From: Desmodesmus armatus
Taxonomy: Eukaryota; Chlorophyta; Chlorophyceae; Sphaeropleales; Scenedesmaceae
Assembly (NCBI GenBank): GCA_007449985.2
Contig: VIIQ02000008.1
Span: forward strand, 186,001-250,000
DNA: 64,000 bases
Reading direction: 5' to 3'
Every line of letters starts with the position of its first letter. Position 1 is the first letter of the stretch. Below are positions 34,783-47,800 of the stretch, piece by piece. Position numbers and translations under genes: made by a program. A model generated the notes under the pieces. The model searched no databases, was not told the DNA's origin, and worked only from the letters and a program-made list of their open reading frames with translations.

Positions 34783-37700
34783 TGTGTGGTGGCGGCAGCA
34801 CGGCACTTTGCCTTGCCAGCACCTGCTATGAATGCACTCATCATGGCAGTGAGTAGTTTTTTATTGTGTATCACGTCCACCTTGCTGATGATATATGCAG
34901 CCATGACTCACAGCACCAACAGCACGAAAGGCTGGCTTTTACCTCATGCTCACGTGCCCCTCACGCAACTATGTCCTTGCTCGTCCTGCAGCGTCTGGTT
35001 GACCGCCTGCGCTGGATGAGTGACGAGGTGTATGGCGAGCTGTTTGCGCTGGGCCAGTGCATGCCTGGACCCACCAGCACACAGGTGTCCTTCGCCATAG
35101 GAGTCATCAAGAAGGGAGTTTCAGGTGAGCGCCACTGTTGGCTGTGCTTGTTGCTGCTACTTCTATTGTGTGCATGACCAATGGGAATGGTTGATGGCTT
35201 CTTCCAGATCAAAGAAGGAAAGCTTGATAGCAGCCTGGGGGGGCGGGTGCATCAGGGTGCTTGTTGCGCCGGCCTCAGAACACCAGCCGCCATCCACTGA
35301 CGTCCTGCTATGGGGCGTAGCAACACACAGTCATGCAAACATGAACTGTATGGCGGCGGTAAGGCTGCACCCTCTTCAAAATCCTGATCATTAAGCCGCT
35401 CAATGTTTAAGTCCACGGCCAATGGGGACATTGGGAAACCTTTACGCAAGGCTAGCGTCATACCGACTGGCTGCTTGTCTGTGACTGTGCTGCAGGTGGT
35501 CTGCTGTCCGGTGCGCTGTTCCAGTACCCAGGAGCCATCATCATGACCGCAGTGGGCGTGTTTGCAGCCAACCTGCTCGCAAACCCATCAGGCATTCTCA
35601 ACGGCGTGGCATCAGGTATGGTGGGGTGTGTGTGAGTCACAACTCTGGGTAGGGTGTTGCATTCGGGCCAGCACACCAGGCCCTTGAGACATTTCTCATA
35701 TCTGCGCATTTGTCCAGTGTGTGCATAGCGGAGGGAAGAGGGTATGCCTGTCCTGGTTGGGGGCCGTCATAGGAGCTCCCAAGCGCCCACCAGAAACACA
35801 GGCCATTCGATGGCTGGCTGCATGTGTTGCTGGGACCCCACATGGCAGGCTCACCCCCTAACCCATCCCCAAACACAGCCTACGCATGCGTGTTCACCCC
35901 GCCAACCTCTTTCCCACCCTGCAGGTGTGTCAGCAGTTGGTGTGGCGCTTGTTGCTTCAGCAGCCAAGGGCATGGCCGGCAAGCTGTGTGCCACCCCCCT
36001 GACAGCCATCATTAGCACTGGGGCTGTGGTCTTTGCCTACTACTGGCCCAAGCCCTACACCTTCCCCGCTGTTATTGGCGTGGGTGGGGCGATGACGCTG
36101 GGGTGGAGCTACTACAAGAAGGAGCAGCTGCCCCCTGTCAAGGTGGGTGGAGGCTGCGGCACGTAGCTTTTCCCATGTTGCACGTACCGAAGTGCCCCCC
36201 TTTTGTGGTCGCTCCTACCATGCTGGAAGTGCTGGGTGTATATGCCGTGACATCACACGGTATTTTCCCCTTGGCTGTGCTCAAGCTGCCTTTAGCAACC
36301 ACTCCTGGACATAGGGATGCATGCTGCCCCGGATTTGCCCCGACCCAGATTGCCGTACTCAGTGCCCTGTTCATTATCGCTGCTGCTGATACCCTGCAGC
36401 TGAATGACTCGTCGGTGCGCAGCCATGGGCTCAACATATGGAGCGGCAGCATCCTGCTTGCGCTGTGGCTGGCGGTGCTCATTGTGACGGTGGTGCTGGG
36501 CACCAGCCTGGCAAGCCCCCCGCCCCCGCTGCAGTGGTGGCAGGTCGGTGCTTGTGGGGTGTACAGGGTGCTGTCGGGGCGGTCCCTGCTCGGAGCTATG
36601 ATCACGTCAACAGGGAGTGCTTGCTGAACGTTCCGTCAGTCCAGCACTGCCTGAGCACAGTCAGTGTATCTTGTTTCTGCATCTGGAGTACTGTTTACCA
36701 ATGTGGACTGTACAATCTTGTAGTTCTGTACACACGTACAGTTTGGGACTGTACAACTTTTGCCGATCTGACAGCGAGACCATGTGTGTGCACGCAGGTG
36801 TTCTACCGTACAGGCTCCATCATCTATGGAGGAGGCCAGGTGGTGCTGCCGATGCTGTACAATGACGTGGTGCAGCAGACCTGTGACGCCAGCACTGGGG
36901 TGTGCGTGGACAGCCCCACCAGCTGGGTAACAAGCAAGCAGTTTTACGCAGGTGGGTGGGCCAGTGGCTGCATCCTCTCCCTCTGAGAATAATTCATTTT
37001 AGTTGGACGACTGCCGATGTTGGTTCCAACATACATGTGTGAGGCACTAAGCTTGATGACAACCGATACAGTAATATTGACAGTCAGAAAGCATGTGTGT
37101 GCTGTTTGTGTGTTGTGTGCAGGTCTGGGTGTGGTGCAGGCGCTGCCTGGGCCGCTGTTCAACTTCAGTGCCTACCTGGGAGCCATCATCGCCATGAATG
37201 CAGGCTACAACTTCATGGTGGGAGCAGTGCTGGCGTGGTTTGGCCTGTTTGCGCCCGGAGTGATGATCATCTTTGGTAAGCAGGGCACCTTCTGCAGGAG
37301 TCTCAGGATTATGCTGTTTGCTGTGTCCAGATATCCAAACAGGTCTTCAGCATATCGCTCTGTTGGGGCGGGACTGTCAGAATCACTCTGGGGGTACCTT
37401 TCCATTCATGCACAGTGCATTGCGTCTTTACAAACTCAGAGTGCGTACGCTTAGCGCTCAGGATCTGCCAAGCAGCCCAGTATCTCCTGCAGTTCACAAG
37501 GTCCTGCACCCTGCTGAGCATCCTGGTACCCCTGCTGCTGTGCCGTTCTGTGCCGTGCTGTGCTGGCCAGGTGTGCTGCCCATCTGGGGCAAGGTGCGCA
37601 ACTGGGGGCTGTACCGCCGCGCCCTCCCAGGCCTCAACGCAGCAGGAGTGGGCCTCATCATTGCCAGCGTGTTCTCCCTGGCATTGGGTGCACTGGGTGT

Positions 37701-37839
37701 CAGCGACTTCAAGCTGACCTCCATGTGCATTGGGGTGATTGCCTTCACTGCGGTTGACCAGCTGAAGCTGTTCGAGCCGGCGGTGGTGGTTGGTGGAGGG
37801 GTCATGGGGATCATTGCCTGGGCGGCTGGCATGCTGTGA
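34407..37839 (+). CDS. Chromate transporter (CHR family, two-domain form)
   Basis: A membrane transporter of the CHR superfamily; members export chromate, sometimes with sulfate-linked activity. Exon 1 (34407-34718) encodes a hydrophilic acidic N-terminus and FSILGWTAFGGPAAHIGLFQ. Exon 2 (34992-35124) carries RLRWMSDEVYGELFALGQ and CMPGPTSTQVSFAIG, the first-domain signature. Exons from 35495 and 35924 carry membrane segments (FQYPGAIIMTAVGVFAANLL, SAVGVALVASAAKG). After a linker (exons at about 36395 and 36798), the second half repeats the pattern: TGSIIYGGGQVVLPML, then QALPGPLFNFSAYLGA, then VLPIWGKVRNWGLYR and several hydrophobic segments to the TGA at 37837. Two homologous halves and about 10 or more helices fit the long-chain CHR group. 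Introns are phase-consistent wherever checked. The substrate cannot be told from sequence. Confidence 0.93.
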
Positions 37840-39236
37840 GGGGAGGGGGGCCCCAGTGCGAGGCTATGGTGTTGCTTGTGTATACGGTTGACGGTGTGAG
37901 GATACTGTGAGTGACTGAGTGAGCGAGTGAGCGAGTGACAGCGTGTGCTGGTGTGCAGATTGCTTCTTGTCACGCATGTGAGTATGGAGTGTTGGTACAG
38001 CTTTTCACCTTTTCAAGGGGGGGGGGGGGGCGCTACAGGGCCCGGCCTGGTGGTTAGGAGAATGCCATCGTTGTGCAGTTGGTGGCTTGCCAGCCCACAA
38101 TTGTGGGCAGGTGGAAGAGCTTGTCTTGCGCTCCGTGTTGGGCGACTGTCATGACTGTCATCCTTTGAGTTGTTGTGCATCCTGACCCGACCGTCTTTGG
38201 ATTCTGCAGTGCTTGATGCCCCCTTGCGTCGGTGATATTGTTTGTCAAGCCACGCAGCTGGCGTGTGGCAACACTGCTGTTGATGGTGTTGCGCACAGTG
38301 GCATGCTGTGTCACCCCTCTTCCCCCTTTCTGTGCAAACATTTAGCAGCAGAGTTTGGGTTGCTGATTCGTCAGACGATTGCTCTCTTACGGATGAGGCA
38401 TCCCAACTTGGTCAGTTGTGGGGGAAGTGGGAGTTGGATACGAGCTGGATTGTTACTACTTTACTGGGGGAAGGGCACTGCCAACCCCATCGCAGCACAG
38501 CCAGTGATCCAATCCAGGCTCATGCGACATCCTTGCTCTTCGTAGCCAAGTCTCTCAGGTCAGGCGTCTTGGCGAGCGCAACTCCCCATCAAGCCAGCCG
38601 TCAATTCCACTTACAAGCTTGTTTGGTACCCCTGTCTAGCATTGACGCCCTGCGCCGTTTACCTGCTTCACATGTGTTGGTATAGCTGCCATCGGGGTAC
38701 GGCATGGCGGCTGTGTTGTGTGAGGCACCACTCCAGCATTGCGCACAGTAGCATGGACTGAACTGTGTTTTGTGGGTGGTGCCGGAAGGCTTGTTGCTGC
38801 TTTGGAGTGCTGCGCATCCGCCCACTTGTGGTGGGATGTCTGTGCTGTGACTACCAGGCTGCAGTTGGCCTTGTGGTGGGGTCTGCAAGCTGCAAGGTGT
38901 ACCCACACACAAGAGCTTGTATTCTTCTGGGGGACGTGTGACTTTTGAGGTGGCAGCCCTGGCGAGGGCTGTTCATTGCCTTGCCAGCCAACCAACTTTC
39001 GGATACTATTGGATTCGTTTGCACCTGCCCGGCAGGTGCAGCTGGCGCTCCTTCAGTTGCTCTTGCATCAGCGCACTCTGTTTCCTGCATGCTCTGTAGT
39101 ACTGCTGTCAACCAACTCAACCCGTGTGTCGCTTTGCATGGATGCTGCTTTTGGCCATAATCCATGGCATCGTGGCAACTTTGCCATCTTGCTTTTGCAC
39201 CGTTGGTGCCTGCTGATGTGTTCACGCCGTTGTTGT

Positions 39237-40529
39237 GCTAATATGGTGCACCACTAAAAATAAAAAAGCTAAAAAGATTTTTCACAAAATTGCTTTGAAC
39301 CGCTCAAATGTTGCATACATATCATTGATATTGATATGATAATTGATGACACAGGAAGCTTGCCAAGAGCTTCTTGGCACCATGTTGAGTGACCATCTCG
39401 ACACTGTCAAAATTCCACCAACGGGGTTGCCAGCACACACTCCACTCGGTTGGTCTAGCAGTCCTGCAGTCAACTTGCACAATTCACACATGGCACCAGT
39501 GCTTATAAGCATAGCAAAATAGTGTAGAAAGGGATGGAAGTGCACCACTGGGTGGGGAGGTTGCTTGGGGTATGTTGGATGGCGTGTCACACGCTGAGCA
39601 GGTAGGCACCTAGTTGCCTCACAGGGAGAAAAGGGAGGGGGGAAGGGTGTCAAGGGCTATAGGCAATGGAGGAAAGAAGGCAGGTGGTACCAGATGGTTT
39701 TGCATGCTTTGCTGAGTATGACTGTACTGGGTATGTGCAGCACCACTGCAGGGAAAATGCTGACAGCTGGGCTGGCTCGGTGACTGCTGCAAGCTGCTGG
39801 TCTAACTATACAAATGCTGGCACTGGACCTACAGCTATTTCGGTTGCACAACACACTATCGCGCTGTGTGCACTATCGTGCTGCATTGATTGTTGCTGCT
39901 GCTGACCCGGCTGACTGCAGGGACACTGCTGCACAGCTGGGCTGGCTGGGTGAGCTGCAAGCTGCTCTGACTATACACAAGCTGACAAAAAGTTCATCAG
40001 TGCGGTTGCCTAACACACTGTCGCGCTGGGTGCAAGTAACCCCGGGGCCCGCTGCATCGATCGCTGCTGCTTGCTGTTGCGGCTGACTGCGATCTGCTGC
40101 TGCGCGTTCGCAATTCCGTGCCTGAATTGGTTACAGTTCATTACTTGCTGACCAATGCTCGGCAGTCGCACTGTGGAAGCACTCTATCGAGCTGGTGGCG
40201 TCTGGCCTTCGATCGACTGCAAGATGGCTGCCTGCCATTGAGCGAGATATCGTCACAGGGCTTTACAATTGCATGCACTTGTCACTGATCTATGCGTGTG
40301 TGGTGAAATTACCACGCCTGCGTGCTGCCAAGCTGATCTCCATCACTCATTTGTCAGCAGGTGACTGATCCCCTGCACTCCCCACCAAGTGCAGCACACT
40401 GGACTAGCGCCCTGCACAATTTATCCAGGTCATCCAGACACCTACCGCATTGTTTCCACGCCTTGGCACAGCCCCCCGTGCGTGCTGCCTAAAAAGCTTT
40501 TTAGTGGAGGGTCCTCTGCGCTAATATGG
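39237..40529. mobile_element. Candidate non-autonomous DNA transposon relic
   Basis: The 10-bp word gctaatatgg occurs at 39237-39246 and again at 40520-40529, like a target-site duplication. Just inside, ccactaaaaa (39251-39260) and its reverse complement tttttagtgg (40498-40507) form a short inverted repeat; the right copy is part of the perfect palindrome ctaaaaagctttttag (40489-40504). No transposase is encoded. A 9-11 bp duplication would fit a Mutator-like element, but the inverted repeat is short and not at the very edge. Confidence 0.3.
39744..40090 (+). repeat. Degenerate tandem duplication of about 170 bp
   Basis: Two copies (about 39744-39918 and 39915-40090) share ctgcaggga, cagctgggctggct, gcaagctgct, actataca, cggttgc, aacacact, tcgcgctg and gctgac-gactgc blocks in the same order. 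Copies differ by substitutions and indels, so the duplication is old. Noncoding. Confidence 0.75.
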
Positions 40530-40849
40530 AGTGTGTTGCACAAATCCGGGTTGGCTTGACTGCTTTGATGGGTTCTGACAGGCTTTACGTAAGCTGCACT
40601 CACATTGTGACCGATGTAGGTACAAACAGCTCAGGATGAAGTGGACTCAGACGTGGCCGTCCTTCATGATATGTCATGGAATGCTGCCCCTGTTCCATGA
40701 ACATGCATGATCGCGAACTGAAAGGGACACGGACTCAAGCGGTACGCTGTAAAATTCAACATGCACGGCTATCTGCTTGTGCGATGTATCAGATGAGGAC
40801 CAGGCCAGCATGCGAACGTGGTGATCTAAGATCCAGAGGAGATAAATAA

Positions 40850-43800
40850 ATGCAGTCAAGCTCATCCCTAAACGGCTTGCTTCGTGCAATTTTCAGTTTA
40901 GGACTATTTTTGCTTGCCAGTGCGCCCCTTGTCGTTGTCGGTGCAGTGGCAGGGCCTTCTTCTGCTGGTTCTGAGTGTCCTGCAGACGTGTTCTTGCCTT
41001 GTGCCTTTCCTGACGCTGATGCGGCAATTCAGCGCTTCAGCAAGGTGTTGTCCTTTACAACCGTCTCAAATGCAGCTTCAGAGCACCACGTAGGCGACAC
41101 AGACGCGTTTTTCAGGCTGGAGCAGTACTTGTCCCAGGCATACCCACAGGTGAATGAAGTGTACCTCAGGCATCTGATGCTGCTTAACCCCACCATGCCC
41201 TGAAACATTCAGCAACATTGGAGGAAAGATTTACATGCAACTCAAACCAAGGTGTTGTCAGGGAATGGGACCTTCACCTTGAGTTTCCCGGTGTTGGATG
41301 CAGGTGTGGCAGCATCTGACTGTTGAGAAGCTGGGCAGCGGGCGTTTCTCCTACCTTATCACCTGGCAGGGCAGCAAGCCAGATCTGCTGCCGGCCTTGT
41401 TCATCAGCCACGTTGATGTGGTGCCTGTCAGCCCAGGCACTGAGCAGGACTGGAGGTACCCCCCTTCAGCGGGGCTGTGGCAGAGGGCTACATATGGGGT
41501 GAGCAGCGTGCAGCAAGGGCAGCAGGCTGTGAGCTGGTACAGTGGGGGCTATGTTGCATGTGAATCCGCATCATGCCATCCCTGTTGGACAGTGCAGCAC
41601 AATGTGTGTGAGGCCGGGACGCGCTCTCATCCCCTTGGTCCCCTCGCCCTCCCCCAAACGTATGGTCGCTGCCGCCGTCGGACTGCTAGGGCGGGGCGCT
41701 CTGGATGTGAAGTGTGGGGTGGTGGGCTTGTTGGAGGCTGCTGCTGCGCTGCTGGAAGAGGGATACACACCAGAGCGGACGCTGCTGCTGGCCTTTGGGC
41801 ATGACGAGGAGGTTGGTGGTGCCGCAGGCGCAGGCAGAATTGCAGGTGGGTGGGGTGCTACTGCTGATGGACCATATGCAGTTGCGAACGCTTCGAAACT
41901 GTCTTTGCTGGTGAAGCTCAGCACTCCTGCTGTCTGGTTGCTGGCACATGTACTGCCCTTTTCGGACTGTGCTGCATTACAGGCACATAGACTGTGAGTT
42001 GCATGTGTACCTGGCAATGATGCTTGTGGGCCACCGTCTTGCACACACGGTAGCACCAGTTGGCAAGCAGGTACCTAGCCAGCCGACACATTGCTGTTCT
42101 AAACACATGCACACGCACAAGTTGAAGATGGCCATATGTACAGTCATGGTGGTGTGCTGCCCTGGTGAAAGACCCCTCTGTGTGCTGTCGCTGCACTGTG
42201 CTGTGCTGTCGCATATTGTGCAATGCAGCCCACCTTGCCGCCAAGGGACAGCGGCTGGAGTTCATATGGGATGAGGGAGGAGTGATTTGGGCGCAGGGGA
42301 TGCCCCCATTCACGCGCCTGCCGATAGCATTGGTGGCAACTGCGGAGAAGTTCTATCAGGTGCAGCCAAGCTGGACTCTCACACTGTGGCACACCCTGTT
42401 TGGGGCCAATTTTTGTAACACAAACACCAAGGCCAGCGATTAGACTTCTGCTGTGTGTGCTCGTTCCCCGCCTCTGTTTGTTGCAGGGTCTGCTGACTGC
42501 TGTGCTGCTATGCTGTTGTGCTGCCCCACTGTCGCGACTGTCTGCCGCAGTCTGTCGGCATCACACTCCATTCTCCTGGCGGTCACTCATCCATGCCTCC
42601 TGTAGACAGCAGCAGTGTAGGAGCCCGCCTGGGTTCCTTTTTGTCGTCACTGTCAGCCTCGCCCCCCAGATCCAGGCTTGTGTCCCCCACACGTGAGCTG
42701 GTGGAGGGGCTGCTGCAGCTGTCAGGCCCTTGGCTGCAACTGGTGGCCATGTTGCTGAAGGTATGGTGGGGGTGGAGGGTGTACGGGAGCAGCAAAGGCT
42801 CAGGCCTCTTGGGAAGAAGAGACACAGAGCGGGAGGGGGGGGGGCTGTTGTTGAAGCCGTGTCAGGGCGGGCGTGTTGTTGCAAGTGTAAGTTCCACCTC
42901 AAGAGGTCTGGGCTGCACTCCGCACAGGACAAACTGGACGACGGGTAGACCCGAAAGGGTAAACAAATGCTCCGGCGGCCCCTGCAACAGTACAAACAGA
43001 GCCAAGCCCTTTCAACACCCACATCGATACATGTGGGGTGTTTTTGCCGCCCTGCAGGTGCTCCCTGCTGCATGGGTGGACAGGGCTGTGGCCGGTGTCA
43101 TGGCAGCCTCCTCTGGGTCGACGGCTGCTTTGGTCAGGGACACAGGTGGGGCGCTGCTGGCCGTGAACGATAGGCTCTCTCAGTGGTGCACTGCAATGAC
43201 TATAACCTGCTGGCTGTGCGCTGTGAGGTTGAGTGTCAAGCCTGCAGCGCATGCCGCTTTGTGCGCACTGCACTGCAGGACCATGCTCCGCATGTCCCGC
43301 CCTTGTGCAGCGGCTGCACCGATATACCATCTGCATGCAGTTGTGCCTCAAACAACCGATGCAACAAAAGCACACGGAGGGAATGCATCTGCACCTGTTT
43401 GTACTTGTTCTCCCCTGCAGCTGCCCTGACGTTGTTGGCTGCTGGTGTGGCAGACAACGTGCTGCCACAGGCCGCACAGCTCTCAATCAACTTCCGTCTC
43501 CTGCCAGGCACCCCAGTGTCAGACCCACTGAACCACGTGCTGAGGTGGTTGGGCCCCAACGCAGCACATGCCGACATAACCCTCCACCCAACTGGCTTCC
43601 TGCCCAGTGCTGTGACTGACTGCCAAGGGCCTGCCTTCAGAATGATAACAGCCGCCATACAGGAAGGCTGGAAGTTTTCAGAGGCAGCGGGGCAGCAGCT
43701 TGAGGGCTCGGGTGTACCTGTACTGCCGTACCTTATGCCTGGCGGTACGGATAGCAAGCACTACCAGAACTTGACGGATAGCATTGTTAGGTTCTGTCCG

Positions 43801-43956
43801 TACAGTGTGAGTCAGCAGGAGCTGCAGGGAGTGCATGGGACGAATGAGAGGATCGCTGTGGCGGACTTTCAGCGGTTGTTGTGCACGTATCGTGCGGGGC
43901 TGAGGCTGGCTGGGGAGGGCAGGATGGGGAAGCAGGCAGCAACAGCAAGCGCGTGA
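40850..43956 (+). CDS. M20 metallocarboxypeptidase (PM20D1/CPS1 type), with apparent frameshift
   Basis: A di-zinc peptidase of family M20; relatives are vacuolar carboxypeptidase S and secreted PM20D1. Exon 1 (40850-41149) has a hydrophobic N-terminus (AIFSLGLFLLASAPLVVVGA), a signal peptide or anchor. Exon 2 (41304-41498) carries FISHVDVVPV with the first metal-binding His; exon 3 (41690-41845) carries GRGALDVKCGVVG (bridging Asp) and FGHDEEVGG (catalytic and metal Glu). Exon 4 (from 42229) has LEFIWDEGGV; exon 5 (42551-42760) GITLHSPGGHSSMP; exon 6 (43058-43145); exon 7 (43421-43956) NVLPQAAQLSINFRLLPGT and VLPYLMPGGTDSKHY with the last metal His. Exon 2 is one base short: a run of six C at 41459-41464 shifts DWRYPP out of frame with the expected FSGAVAEGYIWG. 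This is either an assembly error or a damaged gene. Confidence 0.88.
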
Positions 43957-44826
43957 CATGGAAGGCTTTCGAATGGCGGTGTCTGCGGTCGTGGGTGTGA
44001 CAGGCTGCGTGCACTGCCATCAGCAGTGTACAGTTTGTGCAGCACATCAGCCATATGCAGAGCTTGTTGAGCCTGCGTAAGTGGAGTAGCTGCTCTTTTG
44101 CAATCATCCCCTGTCATGGATTGCTTTGTGGTACCTGTTGCAGCCAGGGGGGCATCACTCCCTGACTGCTGCTTTGAGCGTAAGCTCATGCAGATGAGTC
44201 CCTGCATCAAACATGCAGCATGTTTTCCTGCAATGTTTCATGGGTGTGTCTCTGTTGTGCACAGCTGCATCTGCCTTTGAGGGACCCCGCTGCGTTGCAC
44301 ATTCTGTGCATGCATGAGTTGCATGCACATGCGCATGGTGCACGGGTGTGCGTGATGTGGGACACACAGGGCCTCCAAGCTGCCTGTGGGGGTGGCAGTG
44401 CACAGGCAAGCATGGGCTGGGTTTTGCTGAGCGTATTGGGTTTGTGAGCTGCTTTGTCCATTCTGCGTAGATATCTTAAAGTGAGGGTTGCAGACACATG
44501 TGGGGTGGTCACTATTGAGGTTGTGCTGTGTATCGGCAGCGTACAAAATCATGCACGGTAATCTTCGAAAGAGGCATGCTGATCATCAGGGGGTACCTAG
44601 CAGTGCTTAGCACAGAAGTACTTCCGGGACTTTTGGCGGTTTTGTCCGGGTTTGTCGGTGGAAGTCGTGTCTGTGCCCAACGTATGTGGTTTTCAGACCT
44701 CAAAACTAGCTATCAGTGCAGTTCAAGTGCCTGGTATGCCTGGCAGGGGTCGTTCTGCAGTACACAGTCACATGGGTGATCAGATGGCAATGTGTTTGGA
44801 CTTGATGATTTAACTTGTATGGGACC
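43957..44826. other. Intergenic region between M20 and WDR17 genes
   Basis: Both neighbours are on the plus strand. I see no supported coding exon or RNA gene. It should hold the M20 3' untranslated region and the WDR17 promoter. Confidence 0.4.
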
Positions 44827-47800
44827 ATGCAGCAGGTGGCACTGATTCAATCTGGGTGTCAGCAGTGGATCAAGCAGGTGGGTCACGTTAAGCCTGATAT
44901 GCTGTGCTCACTTGCAGCCCCTGCTGCTGTCACCAGCGCTCTTCTTCATTCTGTCTGCTGCTGTGCTCACTTGCAGCCAGCAGCCATCCATGGCGACCAG
45001 TTTGCCTTCTTGTCAAGCTTGGCGGTGTTTGTGCATGCTTCGGACAGCTACAGGCTGCTCAAGCTGCTGTCGCAGCAGACACAGCACATCAACGCCCTCT
45101 GCTGGAGCCCAGTTGACGAGAACCTGATCGCCTGCTCCAATGCCGAAAAGGTGAGTTTGTTGCAGTTTAAGTATGCTGCTGACAACTGCAGTCCAACCAG
45201 TGCCCCAGCATTGCAACACTGTGGCACGTGACGTGTCCTGCACACCCCACCACCTGTCACAGATCATCCGCATCTACAACTTGGAGACAGATGCCGCTGT
45301 CTACAGCTCCCACTTCGCTTACACAGACACCGTCAGCAGCTTGTGCTGGGCCACGCATGACGAGTCCACGCTCGTGGCAGCTGCAGGCAGCACATGTTGC
45401 CTTGTGGCAATACAAGTGTGCAGACTGGAAGTCCCTCCACAGCTTCAGGTCCAATATCAAGTGCATGCAGCAGAGCGCTACAGAGCCACGCTTGCTGGCA
45501 GTTGGCTGTGCGGATGCCAGCCTGCACCTGTTTGATGTGCTGTTGCGCAAGGTGAGCTCAAACGGCGTGGCTGCCATGCCAAGGTTGATCCGCAACAGCA
45601 GCAGCACACAGCAAGAGCAGCAGCACAATACAAACAGCTGCAGCGGACAGGTACCGCGCATGCAACAAGCTGACTGCACCCTTTATAATTGCTCTGGATG
45701 GCTGCTGCCGTTTCCTCAGGCAATAAATGTTGTCTGCATGTGTCCTGCCGGTATGTGTGTCTCCTGCCCGTATGCGTGTGTGTGAGTGCAGGTTGTGTGT
45801 ACAGTGAAGCTGGACGAGGCAGCTGTGCCCTGTGACCTGCAGTTTGACCCGCTGTCCAAGGCGTACTTGCTGTTGCTGTGCAGCAATGGGGCCATGTCAC
45901 TGTATGGTGTCAGTGGGGAGGGCAACTCATTGGACCTGGTAAGCACAGGCCAGGACAACAGTGCAGCATCGCCAGGAGCTCCCTGCAGCAGCCAAATGAC
46001 ACTCTCGCAAATGCGCATGCTATGTAGTTGTGGCTGTCAGGCATTGCTATTCATGTGGGTGTACCAAGCTGGGCGCTGCCACCGCTGCAGGTGTCCAGCC
46101 TCGCAAAGCAGCCAGCAGCAAGGCGCAGTGCAGCATTTGTGCCCAGCCAGCCTGGCAACTTTGCAGTGATCAGCACCAAGAGTGGTGAGCAAAGCAAGCC
46201 GCTGTTGGCGACAAGCACTCCCCGTACTGCTAGCGCTGATGCGTGCTGCAGCTGCGCCCTGCATCGGCTAGTAATCAGGATATCCTGTTGCAGCTGTGCA
46301 ACAAACCAGCACGAGGCCTCAGCATGCCGGCATGTGCCGTCATATGCTGTGCTGTGCTGTGTATGTGTGCAGGCATCCTCCAGCTGTGGAATGTGAGCCA
46401 GCAGCAGCCACTGCACAGCCTCAAGGCTGGGAATGGGCCAGCACAGAGCCTGAACTTCTTCCCAGGCAGCAGCAGGGCACTCATCACATTTCAGGATGGC
46501 ACGGTAAGCAGCCACGCCAGTGCAAGCTGAAGCAGAGTCGGGAGCTGCTGTAGGAACGGATGGCACGCGTGCAGTAGTGGCATTGCATGTTCCAATGAGT
46601 ACATGTACACTGGGTCAGAATATGTTGCAGGGTGCTGTACAGCAGCTGGAGGGAGGGAGGCCTGTAACTGCTGCTGCAGCTGCATACTGCAGCACCATAC
46701 TGTGACTGGGCGGTCTGCTGTAGCCTTGTAACAGGGCCATCACAAAGGCTTTCCAAGCTTGAGTCAGGTGTTTTTTCTGACCAGCTTGCATCGCATCTGT
46801 CGTTGCTGCAGGTGTTGGTGTATGATGTCGCCACCCATGAGCGGCTGTGGTGCACACAGCCAGGCCATACAGAGACCATCTTTGACTGCTGCTTTGCCCC
46901 AGCCGGCTCCAACGCCGACATGCTGGCAACCTGCTCCTTTGATGGCACCGTCAGGGTGTGGGACGCAGCCACGTACAGCTGCATCAAGACCCTTGACACC
47001 AAGACGCCAGGCCGTGAGGAACCTGTGTATGTCAAAGGTCAGCCCTGCAAATCAACACACACCAGCACCGCAGCTTGTGGTGCAGCTTCCTATTGGCCAG
47101 CGTCGTCAGCTCCAGTCCCTTTAAACAACTGCAATGCAAGACAAAGCATTGACAGCATAATCAGCCACAGTCTCAAGCCTGTTTGCAAGGCCAGTGGCTG
47201 TATTGTTGTTACAATTGGCCTGGGCTTGAAGTTATGCCACCACTGCACTTGAGGCTTTTGAAGGCACATGTGCGCACACAGCGCCACAGTGCACTGTCAG
47301 TGACAGCTGCCTGGTCAACATGCTTTGCGGCGTGCAGGCGTCCCCTCCAACGCACTGTACTCCGTGGCTTGGTCACCCGACTGCAGCCTGCTGGCAGCTT
47401 CCAGCGCAGGCGGCGCAGTGTATCTGTTTGACTATGCAAAGGGCATCGCACTGAAGAAATGGCAGCTGCACAGCAAGCCGTCCTTACGGGTGAGCAAGCG
47501 CCGCCATAAATAAAGGGGCGCAGTGAGTTACAGCAGCTTGCTCAGCAGGTGTTCATGCACCGACTGTATGGTGGTGCTGCAGCCAGCAGCTTTCGCCTTC
47601 AGCCTGCGCAACAGCTGCACTGCTGCTTTCATGCTTGGCTGGTTGTGGTGCCATTTGGCTACCTTTGAGGCAGGCTACCGAGGTGGAGCTGGGGCTGCGG
47701 GTTTGTTGGGTTCGCTACTGGCAGTGGCTGTGGAGAGTGAGACTCAGACCAGGCCTGGAAGGTGGCACGGGTGGAGTGTGCTTCGGCTGTCAGTGGCTTG

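Larger units (their letters stand above)
37840..40849. other. 3 kb gene-poor region between CHR and M20 genes
   Basis: I see no supported coding exon on either strand. It contains a G-run at 38020-38031, the candidate element at 39237-40529, and a degenerate tandem duplication at 39744-40090. The last few hundred bases should include the promoter of the M20 gene. Confidence 0.5.

Noticed and set aside
45368..45380. A tiny intron (gtggcagctgcag) that would repair the WDR17 frame
   Set aside because: Thirteen bases is far too short to be spliced; an indel is the simpler explanation.
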